Source: Timaviella obliquedivisa GSE-PSE-MK23-08B
GTDB lineage: Bacteria > Cyanobacteriota > Cyanobacteriia > Elainellales > Elainellaceae
NCBI GenBank assembly: GCA_019358855.1
Contig: JAHHII010000006.1
Span: forward strand, 124,001 to 188,000
Reading direction: 5' to 3'
DNA: 64,000 nucleotides
Each line of letters starts with the position of its first letter. Positions within the stretch are counted from its first letter, which is position 1. The translations under genes were made by a program, and so were the position numbers. The notes under the pieces are model-generated. The model worked only from the letters and a program-made list of their open reading frames with translations. It was not told the origin of the DNA and did no database searches. Of this stretch, positions 52,515-63,126 are shown piece by piece.

Positions 52515-55500
52515 ATGACCGCTAGTATTTCTCCCCTCGCCAGTCAATATGATCCATCGATCACAGAAGCCAAGTGGCAGCAGTACTGGGAAGATCGCCA
52601 AGTATTTAAGGCGGATCCCAACGCGGGTGGAGAGTCTTACTGTGTGATGATACCGCCGCCAAATGTAACAGGCAGTCTTCACATGGGTCATGCTTTTGAG
52701 AGTGCCCTAATTGACACCCTTGTGCGCTATTACCGCATGAAAGGGCGAAATACGCTATGGTTACCCGGAACAGATCACGCTAGTATTGCGGTGCAAACGA
52801 TTTTAGAGAAAGAGCTAAAATCACAGGGCAAAACCCGCCATGATGTAGGACGAGCAGCCTTTTTAGAACGGGCTTGGCAGTGGAAGGCAGAGTCAGGCGG
52901 CACCATTGTTGGGCAACTGCGTCGGCTGGGTGTGTCGGTGGACTGGTCGCGGGAACGGTTCACGATGGATAGCGGATTATCGAAAGCAGTTCTAGAAGCT
53001 TTTACGAGGCTGTACCAAGAAGGGCTAATTTATCGAGGCAAGTACTTAGTGAATTGGTGCCCGGCAAGTCAGTCGGCGGTGTCGGATTTGGAGGTAGAAA
53101 ACCAGGAGGTGAACGGCAATCTTTGGCATTTCCGATATCCTCTTACTGATGGTTCGGGTGTGGTGGAAGTAGCCACGACCCGACCTGAGACCATGCTGGG
53201 TGATACGGCGGTGGCAGTTAATCCTAACGACGATCGCTACAAACACCTCATTAACAAAACGGTAACGCTGCCCATTTTAGGACGGGAAATTCCGATCATT
53301 GCCGACGAGTATGTAGATTCTGAGTTTGGGACAGGCTGCGTCAAAGTGACTCCGGCTCATGATCCGAACGATTTTGAAATGGGTAAGCGCCACGATTTAC
53401 CCTTTATTACCGTCATGAACAAAGACGGCACCATGAACGAGAATGCTGGCGAGTTTCAAGGGCAAGATCGTTTTGTGGCACGGAAAAATGTGGTGAAGCG
53501 ATTGGAGGCAGACGGGGCGCTCGTGAAAGTAGAAGCCTATCGCCACACGGTTCCTTACAGCGATCGCGGCAAAGTGCCAGTAGAGCCTTTGCTTTCAACT
53601 CAATGGTTTGTCAAAATTCGCCCTATGGCAGACCGCGCCCTAGAGTTTCTAGATGCGCAGCAAGAGCCAGTGTTTGTGCCAGAGCGCTGGACGAAGGTGT
53701 ATCGAGACTGGTTGGTGAACCTGCGAGATTGGTGCATTTCGCGGCAGCTTTGGTGGGGGCACCAAATTCCAGCTTGGTATGCCATCAGCGAAACCGGGGG
53801 AGAGATTCGAGAAGATACGCCGTTTGTGGTGGCAAGGAATGAGGCAGAAGCACGGGAACAGGCGATCGCTCAGTTTGGCGAATCTGTCCAGCTTGAGCAA
53901 GATCCTGATGTGCTAGATACCTGGTTCTCCTCAGGACTATGGCCTTTCTCTACGTTAGGCTGGCCCGACCAAACGGTGGATTTAGCCACCTACTATCCCA
54001 CGACCACCCTAGTAACCGGGTTCGATATCATCTTTTTCTGGGTTGCCCGAATGACAATTCTGGGCGGACACTTTACTGAGCAAATGCCGTTCAAAACCGT
54101 CTACATTCATGGGTTAGTGCGGGATGAGAACAATAAAAAAATGTCTAAGTCTGCCAATAATGGCATCGACCCGCTGCTGTTGATTGCCAAGTACGGCACC
54201 GATGCCTTGCGCTATACGCTCATCCGCGAGGTGGCAGGCGCAGGACAGGATATTCGTTTGGATTACAACCGCAAAACTGATGAATCGGCATCGGTGGAGG
54301 CTTCTCGCAACTTCACCAACAAGTTGTGGAACGCTTCTCGGTTTGTCATGATGAACCTAGATGGACAGACTCCAGAGCAATTGGGTGAGCCGCAGAATTT
54401 GGAATTGTGCGATCGCTGGATTCTGTCTCGCTACAACCAGGTGATGCAACAAACCAATCAGGAAATCGACCAGTACGGTTTGGGGGAAGCCGCAAAAGGG
54501 CTTTATGAATTCATTTGGGGCGACTTTTGTGATTGGTATATTGAACTGGTTAAATCTCGGTTGCAAGAAAAAGAATTGGCATCTAGTAAGGCGGCGCAAC
54601 AAACATTAGCACATGTCCTGGAAGGAATTCTACGATCGCTCCATCCCTTCATGCCCCATATCACCGAGGAGCTATGGCAAACCCTGACCCAGGCAAATGG
54701 AGACGAGAGCTTAGCGGTACAGTCCTATCCTCAAGCCAACGAGAGTTTAATTAATCCCGACCTAGAGCAACAGTTCGAGCTACTGATTGGCACCATTCGC
54801 ACCGTGCGCAATTTGCGGGCAGAGGCAGAAATTAAGCCAGGAGTAAAGATTCGAACCTTTTTGCAATCAGATAGCGATCGCGAACAGCAAATTCTTCTTG
54901 CCGGACAGGCATATATTCAAGACCTTGCCAAAATTGAGCGCCTGACCATTGGCAAACCTAACATGCCTGTCGCTCCTCCTGAATTCTCTGAATCTCTGCC
55001 CACGAGTCCTTTTGACTCAACAGACAAACCTAGACTGCTCGGCAACTACCAAAAGTCCGCTACGACCATAGCGCTATTTTTAGGTGGATTAATCTTGCTG
55101 CGAATCATTTCAGCAGTACTAGGAGTGATTGATCATCTGTTTTTGGTTACGCCTGTGCTGAAGCTGATTGGGGTTGGTTGGTTGGTTTGGTTTGTTCGTC
55201 GATATTTGCTGAAGTCGGGCGATCGCAAAGAACTCAGCGAAAAAATTAGCCAATTGAAAGCCCAAACCACTTACCAAGCCACAACCGTTGAAGCAACGGT
55301 CATTACCGACCAGCCGCAACAGATGATTGCAGGAGTCGTTGGCACGGTTCAAGTTTTAATTCCTTTAGAAGGTGTAGTTGATGTGGAGGCTTTACGCACC
55401 AAACTCCAGAGAGATCTAACTAAGGTAGAAAGCGAAATCGTCTCACTAACTCAACGGTTGAGAAATGCCAACTTTGTTGATAAAGCACCACCTGATGTTG

Positions 55501-55577
55501 TCCAAGGTGTTAGAGATGCATGGGCAGAAGCAGAAATTCAGGCAGAAATTTTGAAGGATCGATTAGACCGCTTGTAA
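52515..55577 (+). CDS. valS: Valyl-tRNA synthetase with membrane CAAD domain
   Basis: 1020 residues. Class I motifs HMGH (56-59) and [10 protein letters not shown] (KMSKS at about 541-545) are complete, with the editing domain between them and the anticodon-binding part to about 820. Then comes an insertion (about 826-920): a short linker, [20 protein letters not shown] and [20 protein letters not shown], two membrane helices followed by a charged helix. This fits the CAAD domain that anchors some aminoacyl-tRNA synthetases to thylakoids in filamentous cyanobacteria. The C-terminal coiled coil (about 955-1020) is retained. ATG at 52515. Confidence 0.95.
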   Translation: MTASISPLASQYDPSITEAKWQQYWEDRQVFKADPNAGGESYCVMIPPPNVTGSLHMGHAFESALIDTLVRYYRMKGRNTLWLPGTDHASIAVQTILEKELKSQGKTRHDVGRAAFLERAWQWKAESGGTIVGQLRRLGVSVDWSRERFTMDSGLSKAVLEAFTRLYQEGLIYRGKYLVNWCPASQSAVSDLEVENQEVNGNLWHFRYPLTDGSGVVEVATTRPETMLGDTAVAVNPNDDRYKHLINKTVTLPILGREIPIIADEYVDSEFGTGCVKVTPAHDPNDFEMGKRHDLPFITVMNKDGTMNENAGEFQGQDRFVARKNVVKRLEADGALVKVEAYRHTVPYSDRGKVPVEPLLSTQWFVKIRPMADRALEFLDAQQEPVFVPERWTKVYRDWLVNLRDWCISRQLWWGHQIPAWYAISETGGEIREDTPFVVARNEAEAREQAIAQFGESVQLEQDPDVLDTWFSSGLWPFSTLGWPDQTVDLATYYPTTTLVTGFDIIFFWVARMTILGGHFTEQMPFKTVYIHGLVRDENNKKMSKSANNGIDPLLLIAKYGTDALRYTLIREVAGAGQDIRLDYNRKTDESASVEASRNFTNKLWNASRFVMMNLDGQTPEQLGEPQNLELCDRWILSRYNQVMQQTNQEIDQYGLGEAAKGLYEFIWGDFCDWYIELVKSRLQEKELASSKAAQQTLAHVLEGILRSLHPFMPHITEELWQTLTQANGDESLAVQSYPQANESLINPDLEQQFELLIGTIRTVRNLRAEAEIKPGVKIRTFLQSDSDREQQILLAGQAYIQDLAKIERLTIGKPNMPVAPPEFSESLPTSPFDSTDKPRLLGNYQKSATTIALFLGGLILLRIISAVLGVIDHLFLVTPVLKLIGVGWLVWFVRRYLLKSGDRKELSEKISQLKAQTTYQATTVEATVITDQPQQMIAGVVGTVQVLIPLEGVVDVEALRTKLQRDLTKVESEIVSLTQRLRNANFVDKAPPDVVQGVRDAWAEAEIQAEILKDRLDRL

Positions 55578-55680
55578 GGAAGAAAAACCCTTTCTGGGCG
55601 TTTTAATCATGAATGATCTTCCTGAAGATCAGACGGTATACTGGTAACTTCTCGTAAAGCATTGGAACTCTTGCACTGAA

Positions 55681-56142
55681 ATGTTGCATCTAGCTCAGGT
55701 GATACAAGCAGACCCTGGGGGTAAGGTGAAGCTGCAACTCCTTGCACAGCAAAAAGCTGAACATGCTTGGGTTGTTTTAGCTCATGAAGACGGTAGCTTC
55801 TGGTGTGATGCCGATTATCACCCTGGAGCACTAGTTCTATTGGAACTTTCTCCAACCAAGCAGGTACAGCATATTAGTGATGCTACAGGCTGGATACTAG
55901 AAATAGTGGAACAATACTTGTCCTTGGGCATTACCCCTGCAATTTTGCAGGAAGAAGTGCAGCGGGCAGAGCAATGGCGACAGTCTCTCACATTGCAAAG
56001 TCAAGAACTAGGACGGCGGGCACTAGAGGTGGAAGCACGCCGCGACCAAATTCAAGAACTAGAAGAAAACTTAAAGGTAGAACGACAAAAGCTAGAGGAA
56101 AATACGGCGGAATTGAAGAACCCTGCCCCTGCCCCTGAGTAA
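55681..56142 (+). CDS. Conserved coiled-coil protein, unknown
   Basis: 153 residues: an N-terminal beta part (MLHLAQVIQADPGGKVKLQL, then HAWVVLAHEDGSFWCDADYH, PGALVLLELS) followed by a long coiled coil (about 80-145, QSLTLQSQELGRRALEVEAR...). Conserved in style with cyanobacterial hypotheticals. No membrane segment. It starts 103 bp after valS on the same strand and may be read from the same transcript. Function unknown to me. Confidence 0.65.
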   Translation: MLHLAQVIQADPGGKVKLQLLAQQKAEHAWVVLAHEDGSFWCDADYHPGALVLLELSPTKQVQHISDATGWILEIVEQYLSLGITPAILQEEVQRAEQWRQSLTLQSQELGRRALEVEARRDQIQELEENLKVERQKLEENTAELKNPAPAPE

Positions 56143-56166
56143 GTCTCTCTCCTGAATCAGCTTTGT

Positions 56167-56526
56167 TTAGCTTCCCCGATAGGTGCTGTATGCCCAAGGA
56201 GAAACAAGCAGAGGCACATGATAATGGGCATTTACGTCAGCAATGCCAAAGCGAATCGGAATATCACCTAAAAAGCAAGGAATAGGCAGATTTTCCAGGT
56301 GAACAAAATACTCACCGATCGCAAATACTAATTCGTAAACGCCGACCTGAAGTTCGTCACCGCTCAGCAGTGGTGAATCTGTGCGACCATCTGAGTTAGT
56401 GTGCGTAGCCTTGAGGTGCGTTCTCTTACCCGACTGCGGATCAATTTGCCAGAGCGCGATCGCCACATTTGCGGCTGGGCAGCCTTGAGCCGTATCCAAC
56501 ACATGAGTCGAAAGTTTACCCGACAT
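56167..56526 (-). CDS. uraH: 5-Hydroxyisourate hydrolase (transthyretin-like)
   Basis: Hydrolyses 5-hydroxyisourate in urate breakdown. 119 residues from the ATG at 56526 ([20 protein letters not shown]), with AGGAG nine bases upstream; the frame runs to 56619 but that part is not family-like. The conserved His in LSTHVLD, Arg in [30 protein letters not shown] and the final YRGS are all seen. No uricase gene is in the window. Confidence 0.94.
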   Translation of the reverse strand: MSGKLSTHVLDTAQGCPAANVAIALWQIDPQSGKRTHLKATHTNSDGRTDSPLLSGDELQVGVYELVFAIGEYFVHLENLPIPCFLGDIPIRFGIADVNAHYHVPLLVSPWAYSTYRGS

Positions 56527-56651
56527 GGCGATCGCACTCCTAATAATTGCAATGAATCCATCCAATGAACCCATACTAAAAGTGTAGAGACGGATTATCC
56601 CTACACTTTTAATTAGCATACCTTTACAAATATTTGCGAAGTGTCAAAAAT

Positions 56652-57002
56652 CTATAGACCCGGCAAATTTAGTCCACCCGTTAACTCTTCCATCCGTTCT
56701 CGCATAATTCCGGTTGACTTTTCATAGGCATCTTTCATCGCCGCCGCAACTAAGTCAGAAAGAATGTCAGCCCCTTCTGTCAAAGCATCAGGAGAGATTT
56801 CTACCCGACGAGGCTCTTGGTTGCCACTCACTACCACCTTGACCAAGCCGCCCCCCGATTCGCCCAAAATCTCCATCATTTCCAGTTCTTCTTGCAGCTT
56901 CTTTGCACCTTCTTGAACCTGTTGGGCTTTCTTAAATGCCTCGCCTAGCTCTTTCATTTTGCCCAAACCGAAACCGAAGCCTTGTCCTTGTCCTTTCGTC
57001 AT
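56652..57002 (-). CDS. YbaB/EbfC nucleoid-associated protein
   Basis: 116 residues. [20 protein letters not shown] leads into a helix, then [40 protein letters not shown] and [16 protein letters not shown]. This is the YbaB/EbfC fold, a small dimer that binds DNA. The gene lies downstream of murB on the same strand (189-bp gap). ATG at 57002 after AAGG. Confidence 0.93.
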   Translation of the reverse strand: MTKGQGQGFGFGLGKMKELGEAFKKAQQVQEGAKKLQEELEMMEILGESGGGLVKVVVSGNQEPRRVEISPDALTEGADILSDLVAAAMKDAYEKSTGIMRERMEELTGGLNLPGL

Positions 57003-57190
57003 AATTCCTTGCCCTGTATGGGTTGAACGTTAGCTAAGTCCAATTATTGGAAAGAGCCATAGCAGCTATTCAATATAGCTTATATGGGAAAGAACAGAAC
57101 TTCTCTCCCCAAGATGCTTTTCCCGAAGCGAAACGTGATCTTAAGAAAAGCACATTTACATTGATGTCATTATTTATGCCACTTAGAATT

Positions 57191-58237
57191 CTAAGCCATT
57201 TGGAATTCGCCCAGCATTTTGACTTCAGGTTCTAGGAGTAGCGACCATTTCTTCTCGACCTCTTCCTGAACCAACCGAATTAATTGAAAGATGTCTGCCG
57301 CAGTAGCGCTGCCACAGTTCAGAATGAAATTGGCATGGCGTTGGGCAATTTGTGCGCCGCCAATTTGATGCCCTTTCAGACCACTTTGCTCAATTAGCCA
57401 GCCTGCTTTGTAGGACTTAGGATTCCGGAAAACACTGCCACAACTGGGCAAATGATAGGGCTGACTGTTGCGCCGTTGGTTTAGGTGCGCTGTAGTGTCT
57501 GCCATAACTTGCCGAGGATCTGCTCCAGGTTGAAGTTGCAGCGTTGCTTGAGACACTAACCGAATCATGTCAGGTGAGGCTGTATGCGCCAAACCTTGCA
57601 GGACAGATGTGCGATAGCCAAAGTTAAGCGCTTGAGGCAGTAGCACTTCAACCAAACCATCGATCGCCAACACGTGGACATTGACCAACATCTCAGCAGT
57701 GCAGGCTTGATGCGCACCAGCATTCATAACTACAGCGCCGCCAACTGTTCCAGGAATGCCCACTGCCCACTCTAAACCTGCCCAGCCCCGTTCTGCGGCT
57801 TGCCAGGCTAAGCGAGCAATTTGGTCGCCAGCCGCTGCCGTAAGTTGCCCTGTCGCCTCGTCGAAGTGTGTTTGTTTAAGGTGACGGGTACAGACGACTA
57901 ATCCAGGTAGACCGCGATCGCTCACCAACAGGTTAGACCCTGCGCCCACCAACGTAATCGGCAGTCCTCGTTCTTTTGCCCAATTCAAACCTGCCTGCAA
58001 ATCTTCGGTAGTCCGAGGAGCCAAATAAAGCTCTGCGGGACCCCCAACCCGAAAAGAAGTCAGGCTCGCTAACGATGCTTGAGGTCTAATGAGACAATCT
58101 GTGCCCGATATCCGAATCGGCTGAGGCTTGCGTCCTAGGGGTAAAAAGCGAGACGAACCAGTGTTAATCACGGAGTTTTTGGAAATCACTCTTGGAGATG
58201 CAGTTGGAGCAGTAGGCGGTTCGTGAGATAAAGTCAT
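57191..58237 (-). CDS. murB: UDP-N-acetylenolpyruvoylglucosamine reductase
   Basis: Reduces enolpyruvyl-UDP-GlcNAc to UDP-MurNAc with NADPH and FAD. 348 residues. FAD-binding motifs ITLVGAGSNLLVSDRGLPGL and GWAGLEWAVGIPGTVGGAVV, then VMNAGAHQACTAEM and the catalytic Ser/Glu region LPSCGSVFRNPKSYKAGWLI with EQSGLKGHQIGGAQ. This is the short type II MurB. The N-terminus has about 40 extra residues that look disordered. It follows murC by 74 bp on the same strand. Confidence 0.96.
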   Translation of the reverse strand: MTLSHEPPTAPTASPRVISKNSVINTGSSRFLPLGRKPQPIRISGTDCLIRPQASLASLTSFRVGGPAELYLAPRTTEDLQAGLNWAKERGLPITLVGAGSNLLVSDRGLPGLVVCTRHLKQTHFDEATGQLTAAAGDQIARLAWQAAERGWAGLEWAVGIPGTVGGAVVMNAGAHQACTAEMLVNVHVLAIDGLVEVLLPQALNFGYRTSVLQGLAHTASPDMIRLVSQATLQLQPGADPRQVMADTTAHLNQRRNSQPYHLPSCGSVFRNPKSYKAGWLIEQSGLKGHQIGGAQIAQRHANFILNCGSATAADIFQLIRLVQEEVEKKWSLLLEPEVKMLGEFQMA

Positions 58238-58311
58238 GATCTTCAGGTGCTTGAAATGCGTTGAGTGAATGAATACAAAACATGAACCACCGACGGTTGC
58301 TGTAGGCAGGC

Positions 58312-59748
58312 TTATCTTAAGCTAGGAATTGAGCTAGGAATCGGTTGCTTCTGTTGAATTTTCTGATAGAAGCTCATAAGCTCAGGAATCACACGATTAA
58401 GATTCCCTGCTCCTAAAAACAGCACTAAGTCGCCAGGAAGCAGTGTTTCCATGAGGTAGGCAGAAACGGTTTGCAGACTGGGTTGATAGATGGATTGAGG
58501 ATGGCGCGTGGCGATCGCCTCTGCCAATTGCAGTCCCGTCACTTGCCCCAAGTCTGCTTCACCCGCACTATAAATATCTGTAGTAATCACCAGATCAGCA
58601 TTCCCAAAGGACTCTGCAAATTCTGCAAGAAACGTCTGGGTGCGGCTATAGCGATGGGGTTGAAACACAGCGATCACTCGTCGCGGATCAGTCGTAGATT
58701 CTGCTCGCAATCTAGCAGCGGCTAGGGTAACCTGAATTTCGCTAGGATGATGCCCGTAGTCGTCAATGAATAAAATGCGGTTGTACTCACCTCGATGTTC
58801 AAACCGACGGCGAGCGCCTTCAAAACTGGCAAGAATGGTAGCAATTTGCCCAAACTCTAAGCCGACTAAGCGACCAATCGCGATCGCCGCCAGCGCATTG
58901 CTAAGATTATGCTCACCCAAAATTGGAAGATTCAGCCGACCCAACACTTGACCCCGCTCTATAATCAGCGCGATCGTTCCGTCAGCACCATAGACTACTT
59001 GGTCGACCGTATAATCGGCAGCCGCCTGCGAGAGGCTGTAAGTAATAGCAGGTTGAATAAACTTTTCAACAGCGGGCGAATCAATGCAGCCAATCACTTG
59101 CTGACACTGTCTGGCAAAAATTTGAAAGGTATCGATTACCTGTTCTAGGGTGGTGTAGTGATCAGGATGATCTAACTCAATATTGGTGATTACCCCAATT
59201 TGAGCCGAATGCTTGACCAAAGAGCCATCCGATTCGTCAACTTCTGCTACAAAGTGAACGCCTTTGCCCACGTAAGCATTACCTTCCCAGGCGTTAACCT
59301 CACCGCCAATGACAATGGTGGGTTCTAAACCGGCTTTGAGCAGCAAATAGCCAACCATGCTACTTGTTGTGGTTTTACCATGAGTTCCAGCGATCGCAAT
59401 GCCTTGATATTGCTTCATCAAAGCCGCCAGCAAATCAGATCGATGAAAGATTGGACAGCCCAGTTCAACTGCCGCCCGATACTCAGAATTTGCTGGGCTA
59501 ATGGCAGTAGAACAGACAACCTGCGGTAAAACACCCTGAGCCACTCGGGTAATATTCGCGGCTCCCTGAGTCAAAAATATCTGTGCCCCTTGCGCCTCTA
59601 AGCGCTGCGTAATATTGCTAGAGGCAAGGTCTGAACCCGATACAGGCAGGTTTCTTTGAGTTAAGACATGGGCAAGAGCCGACATCCCAATCCCGCCAAT
59701 TCCAATGAAATGAAAGGGTCGTCCGCTGAAATCAACAGCATCAAGCAT
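58312..59748 (-). CDS. murC: UDP-N-acetylmuramate--L-alanine ligase
   Basis: Adds L-Ala to UDP-MurNAc, the first peptide step of peptidoglycan synthesis. 478 residues: N-terminal FHFIGIGGIGMSALAHVLTQ, ATP loop GIAIAGTHGKTTTSSMVGYL, central VAEVDESDGSLVKHSAQIGV, ITNIELDHPDHYTTLEQVID and FIDDYGHHPSEIQVTLAAAR. The order murC-murB on the minus strand is usual for cyanobacteria. ATG at 59748. The divergent nadD side is 327 bp away. Confidence 0.97.
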   Translation of the reverse strand: MLDAVDFSGRPFHFIGIGGIGMSALAHVLTQRNLPVSGSDLASSNITQRLEAQGAQIFLTQGAANITRVAQGVLPQVVCSTAISPANSEYRAAVELGCPIFHRSDLLAALMKQYQGIAIAGTHGKTTTSSMVGYLLLKAGLEPTIVIGGEVNAWEGNAYVGKGVHFVAEVDESDGSLVKHSAQIGVITNIELDHPDHYTTLEQVIDTFQIFARQCQQVIGCIDSPAVEKFIQPAITYSLSQAAADYTVDQVVYGADGTIALIIERGQVLGRLNLPILGEHNLSNALAAIAIGRLVGLEFGQIATILASFEGARRRFEHRGEYNRILFIDDYGHHPSEIQVTLAAARLRAESTTDPRRVIAVFQPHRYSRTQTFLAEFAESFGNADLVITTDIYSAGEADLGQVTGLQLAEAIATRHPQSIYQPSLQTVSAYLMETLLPGDLVLFLGAGNLNRVIPELMSFYQKIQQKQPIPSSIPSLR

Positions 59749-60075
59749 CGTAACTCCTTACACACACACCACACCGACAATCACGCGATATCATAGCAAG
59801 AATTACTTTTTTTGCGATATATCCTAGACCAAATTTGCCGAGTTTAATTCAGTAATTTTTCGCTCTTTTCTCTTTCAACTTTGTAAAAGTAAAATTGAAA
59901 TTGCAAAAATTCTACTCAGTATTTGAAATTTGGTGACATTTTTTTAGGCATCTATCCCAATGAATCTTAAATTCCCTAGAAACACCTTAACTAGCTAAAC
60001 TCTGACGATAGAATTCTATATAGATTCAATCGCAGTTGCGGCAATTCCTGAAACTTACTTAAATCTTTGTCTGCA
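59749..60075. other. A+T-rich intergenic region between murC and nadD
   Basis: 327 bp of divergent promoter space. It is strongly A+T-rich, with runs such as TTACTTTTTTTGCG and GTAAAAGTAAAATTGAAATT. A TATATAG lies at about 60018. No repeat family member, terminator or RNA gene was recognised. Confidence 0.4.
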
Positions 60076-60675
60076 ATGCAGAAAATAGCGGTTTTTGGGG
60101 GAACATTCAATCCCGTTCACTGGGGGCATTTGCGAATCGCAGAAGCGGCAATGAGCCAGAAATCCCTCGACCAAATTCTATGGGTAACTGTCTGTCCTCG
60201 CTACAAGGCTGCAACCATCTTAGAGTTTCGGCATCGGCAAGCCATGGTAGAACGGGCGATCGCGCCGTATCCTAGTTTTAGGCTATGCACATTAGATGCC
60301 CATCAGTCAAACTATGCGATCGACATTATTTTTTTACTCCAAGCCCGTTACCCCAACAGCGAATGGTATTCGATCGTTGGGCTAGATGCATTTCGATCGC
60401 TGCCTCGCTGGTATCGCAGCCTAGAACTCGCAGCACAATGTTATTGGCTAGTTGCACCCCGGAGAGATAGCGAGATTGAGGGCAAAATTAGCCTGGAGAA
60501 GACCCTAAATTATTTTGTCCAACAAGAGGTCAAAGTCCAGTGGGAGTACCTGAAACTTCCCCACATAGAAGTTTCCTCAAGCTTAGTCCGGCAACAGTGT
60601 CATCATTCTCGTTCTATCCATGCTCTGGTTCCAGAAACCGTCAGAACATACATCCTCGAGCAGGGCTTGTACTGA
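60076..60675 (+). CDS. nadD: Nicotinate-nucleotide adenylyltransferase
   Basis: Adenylylates nicotinate mononucleotide in NAD synthesis. 199 residues from the ATG at 60076 (MQKIAVFGGTFNPVHWGHLR), three codons inside the longest frame. The nucleotidyl-transferase signature GGTFNPVHWGHL and the C-terminal motif VSSSLVRQQ are intact; WYSIVGLDAFRSLPRWYRSL is the typical NadD middle. 116 bp separate it from gap. Confidence 0.9.
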   Translation: MQKIAVFGGTFNPVHWGHLRIAEAAMSQKSLDQILWVTVCPRYKAATILEFRHRQAMVERAIAPYPSFRLCTLDAHQSNYAIDIIFLLQARYPNSEWYSIVGLDAFRSLPRWYRSLELAAQCYWLVAPRRDSEIEGKISLEKTLNYFVQQEVKVQWEYLKLPHIEVSSSLVRQQCHHSRSIHALVPETVRTYILEQGLY

Positions 60676-60717
60676 CCTGCCTTTTGATCCCGCCCTTCTA
60701 CCTTTCAAAAAATCCGC

Positions 60718-60747
60718 TTGAGACGCTTACTCCCAAAAGTGTATGAT
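60718..60747 (+). promoter_or_regulatory. Sigma70-type promoter for gap
   Basis: TTGAGA (60718-60723) and TATGAT (60742-60747) are separated by 18 bp, 45 bp upstream of the GTG start of the gap gene. GAGG (60779-60782) is the likely ribosome-binding site. Confidence 0.5.
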
Positions 60748-60791
60748 TTGGTTTACTACTAGCTTATTTATTACTCTGAGGTTAAGACGCA

Positions 60792-61805
60792 GTGATTAGA
60801 GTGGCAATCAATGGTTTCGGGCGCATCGGGCGCAACTTTGTGCGGTGCTGGTTAACACGGGAAAATAGTGGGCTTGAATTGGTTGCAATAAATGATACCT
60901 CTGACCCTAGAACCAACGCTCACCTGCTGACTTACGACTCCATGCTAGGCAAGCTCAATGCTGATATATCAGCAGATGACAATACCATCACCGCCAACGG
61001 AAAAGTTATTAAATGTGTCTCCGATCGCAACCCTCTTAACCTTCCTTGGAAAGCTTGGGATGTTGATCTGATTATTGAATCAACCGGTGTTTTTGTCTCA
61101 AAGGAAGGGGCTTCTAAGCATCTTGAAGCAGGAGCCAAAAAAGTTTTAATTACGGCTCCTGGCAAAAACGAAGATGGTACCTTTGTCATGGGGGTTAATC
61201 ACAATGATTACGACCACCACAAGCACAACATCATCAGTAACGCCAGTTGCACCACTAACTGTCTAGCTCCTGTTGCTAAAGTACTTCACGAAAACTTTGG
61301 CATCATTAAAGGCACTATGACCACCACCCACAGCTATACCGGTGACCAGCGCCTTCTGGATGCCAGCCATCGAGATGTGCGACGGGCAAGGGCAGCAGCG
61401 CTAAACATTGTCCCAACCACTACTGGAGCGGCTAAAGCAGTTGCTTTAGTGCTGCCTGAACTCAAAGGTAAGCTCAACGGAATTGCGCTGCGGGTACCCA
61501 CACCCAACGTTTCAGTGGTGGATTTGGTCGTGAACGTTGAGAAGTCAACCATTGTTGAGCAAGTCAACGAAGCGCTGAAAGCTGCATCTGAAGGCCCTAT
61601 GAAGGGAATTTTGGGCTATAGCGAGCTAGAGCTTGTTTCTTGTGACTATCGCGGGCACGACTGTTCTTCCATCATTGACTCTGGTCTAACCATGGTGATG
61701 GGTGGCGATATGGTCAAAGTGATCGCTTGGTACGACAACGAGTGGGGCTATAGTCAGCGCGTTGTTGACCTTGCTGAAATTGTGGCTAAGAACTGGGTCG
61801 CATAA
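60792..61805 (+). CDS. gap2: Glyceraldehyde-3-phosphate dehydrogenase, Gap2 type
   Basis: 337 residues from a GTG. Motifs: [18 protein letters not shown] (cofactor), [20 protein letters not shown], catalytic Cys in [20 protein letters not shown], and catalytic His in [20 protein letters not shown], followed by [18 protein letters not shown]. The long start and the [13 protein letters not shown] segment are those of the photosynthetic Gap2, which works with NADPH in the Calvin cycle, rather than glycolytic Gap1. A terminator follows. Confidence 0.93.
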   Translation: MIRVAINGFGRIGRNFVRCWLTRENSGLELVAINDTSDPRTNAHLLTYDSMLGKLNADISADDNTITANGKVIKCVSDRNPLNLPWKAWDVDLIIESTGVFVSKEGASKHLEAGAKKVLITAPGKNEDGTFVMGVNHNDYDHHKHNIISNASCTTNCLAPVAKVLHENFGIIKGTMTTTHSYTGDQRLLDASHRDVRRARAAALNIVPTTTGAAKAVALVLPELKGKLNGIALRVPTPNVSVVDLVVNVEKSTIVEQVNEALKAASEGPMKGILGYSELELVSCDYRGHDCSSIIDSGLTMVMGGDMVKVIAWYDNEWGYSQRVVDLAEIVAKNWVA

Positions 61806-61833
61806 GCGACTCATTTGGGTTTATAAGCTTAAA

Positions 61834-61874
61834 AATTGAAGGAGAGGGGCAGTGTTCCTCCCCTTCAATTTTAT
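61834..61874. terminator. Bidirectional terminator between gap2 and the OmpR-type regulator
   Basis: AAAATTGAAGG at about 61832-61842 pairs with CCTTCAATTTT at 61862-61872, with an inner GG/CC extension. It is followed by T-rich sequence for gap2 and read from the other side for the convergent regulator gene. Confidence 0.65.
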
Positions 61875-61926
61875 GCAAGCCAATCATTTATGTATGCCAG
61901 ATTTTTATGCCAGATTTGAACTTGTG

Positions 61927-62649
61927 TTAAGCCTCCGCAGCCACAGTCTGAGCATCTTGGGGAGCCTCAAACTTATAGCCCACTCCACGGACAGTCTGAA
62001 TTAGAGCAGGTTGAGCCGTATCAATTTCGATCTTTTTACGGATTTGCCCAATGTGAACGTCCACAACCCGTTGGTCGCCTACATACTCATAATCCCAAAC
62101 TTTCTGAATGAGCTCAGCGCGTCGCCATACCCGACCTGGATGGCTGGCGAGGAAATGTAGCAGATCAAACTCTAAGGCAGTCAAGGCGATCGCTTCATCA
62201 TTTAAAGTTACTTCCCGTCGCACTGGGTCAATCACCAGACCATTAAATGAGAGACACTGTTGTTCAGCCGTCGTGACTGCCCGGACTCGCTTCAGAACAG
62301 TTCTTACTCGCCGCTCCAACTCACCTAAGCTAAACGGCTTAGTGAGGTAGTCGTCTGCCCCTTGGTCAAATCCTCTAATTTTGTCAGCCTCGTCGCTGCG
62401 GCTAGTCAGCATTAATACAAAGACCCCTGTTCGACTTTGCATTTCTTGACAAAGAGCAAAGCCAGTCGAGTCTGGTAAGTTGATGTCGAGAATCACCAAG
62501 TCGGGGTTGAACTGCTCAAAGAGGGTTAGGGCTGATTTCCCATCTTCGGCAGCTTCTAACTGATAATCCTGTTTTGAAAGAAAACGATGAATCAGAGTCC
62601 GAATGGCGGGATCATCATCAACTACAAGAATCTTTTTGGCTTGAGCCAT
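61927..62649 (-). CDS. OmpR/PhoB-type response regulator
   Basis: 240 residues from the ATG at 62649 (MAQAKKILVVDDDPAIRTLI); one codon pair further upstream is another ATG at 62655. Receiver: VVDDD, phospho-Asp in LVILDINLPDSTGFALCQEM, and Lys in GADDYLTKPFSLGELERRVR. Winged-helix output: ALTALEFDLLHFLASHPGRV, WDYEYVGDQRVVDVHIGQIR, KKIE and TVRGVGYKFE. It is not RpaA or RpaB by the N-terminal sequence I recall; the partner kinase is not in the window. Confidence 0.9.
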   Translation of the reverse strand: MAQAKKILVVDDDPAIRTLIHRFLSKQDYQLEAAEDGKSALTLFEQFNPDLVILDINLPDSTGFALCQEMQSRTGVFVLMLTSRSDEADKIRGFDQGADDYLTKPFSLGELERRVRTVLKRVRAVTTAEQQCLSFNGLVIDPVRREVTLNDEAIALTALEFDLLHFLASHPGRVWRRAELIQKVWDYEYVGDQRVVDVHIGQIRKKIEIDTAQPALIQTVRGVGYKFEAPQDAQTVAAEA

Positions 62650-63126
62650 GACCATAACCTTATACGCTAATCGGTGAGCTTGAACGGATCGAGAGGAATT
62701 TGTTAAAAAATCTTGAAAGCTAGGTGAAAAATTGTATGCAATCCCTACGCCCTGCTCTGAAATATATTCACAATAAATATATACTCGGCATTAAGGGTGA
62801 AAACAGAAACAATTACCAATTCGATAACTTGTGGGGCATTGTTGATAGGGCATTGATCTACATCCAGTGAGCCTTGGACAAAAGAAGCTAAACTTTTAGC
62901 GTAAAGCATAATTGCAAGTAATCTTTATATTGACCCTATTTAAGAAAATAGAATAGATGATTACACTGATGATTGCTGGAATCATTCACCCAGTCCTTGT
63001 GACTACACCAACTCAATGAAGTTAGCATCTTAGACAAAAATCGGGTGATACTAGGAGATCTAGGGCATCACTAGATTTTTTATAAAAAATATTAATTGGA
63101 TTAGCGGGAGTCTCCGGAGGTTGCAA
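62650..63126. other. Intergenic region with short hairpin before CPP1-like gene
   Basis: 477 bp between divergent genes. ATCTAG (63058-63063) and CTAGAT (63071-63076) form a short hairpin followed by TTTTT (63077-63081), a weak terminator or attenuator pattern 45 bp before the next ATG. AATATATTCACAATAAATATATA is not listed as a motif. No RNA gene or repeat family member was recognised in the rest. Confidence 0.35.
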
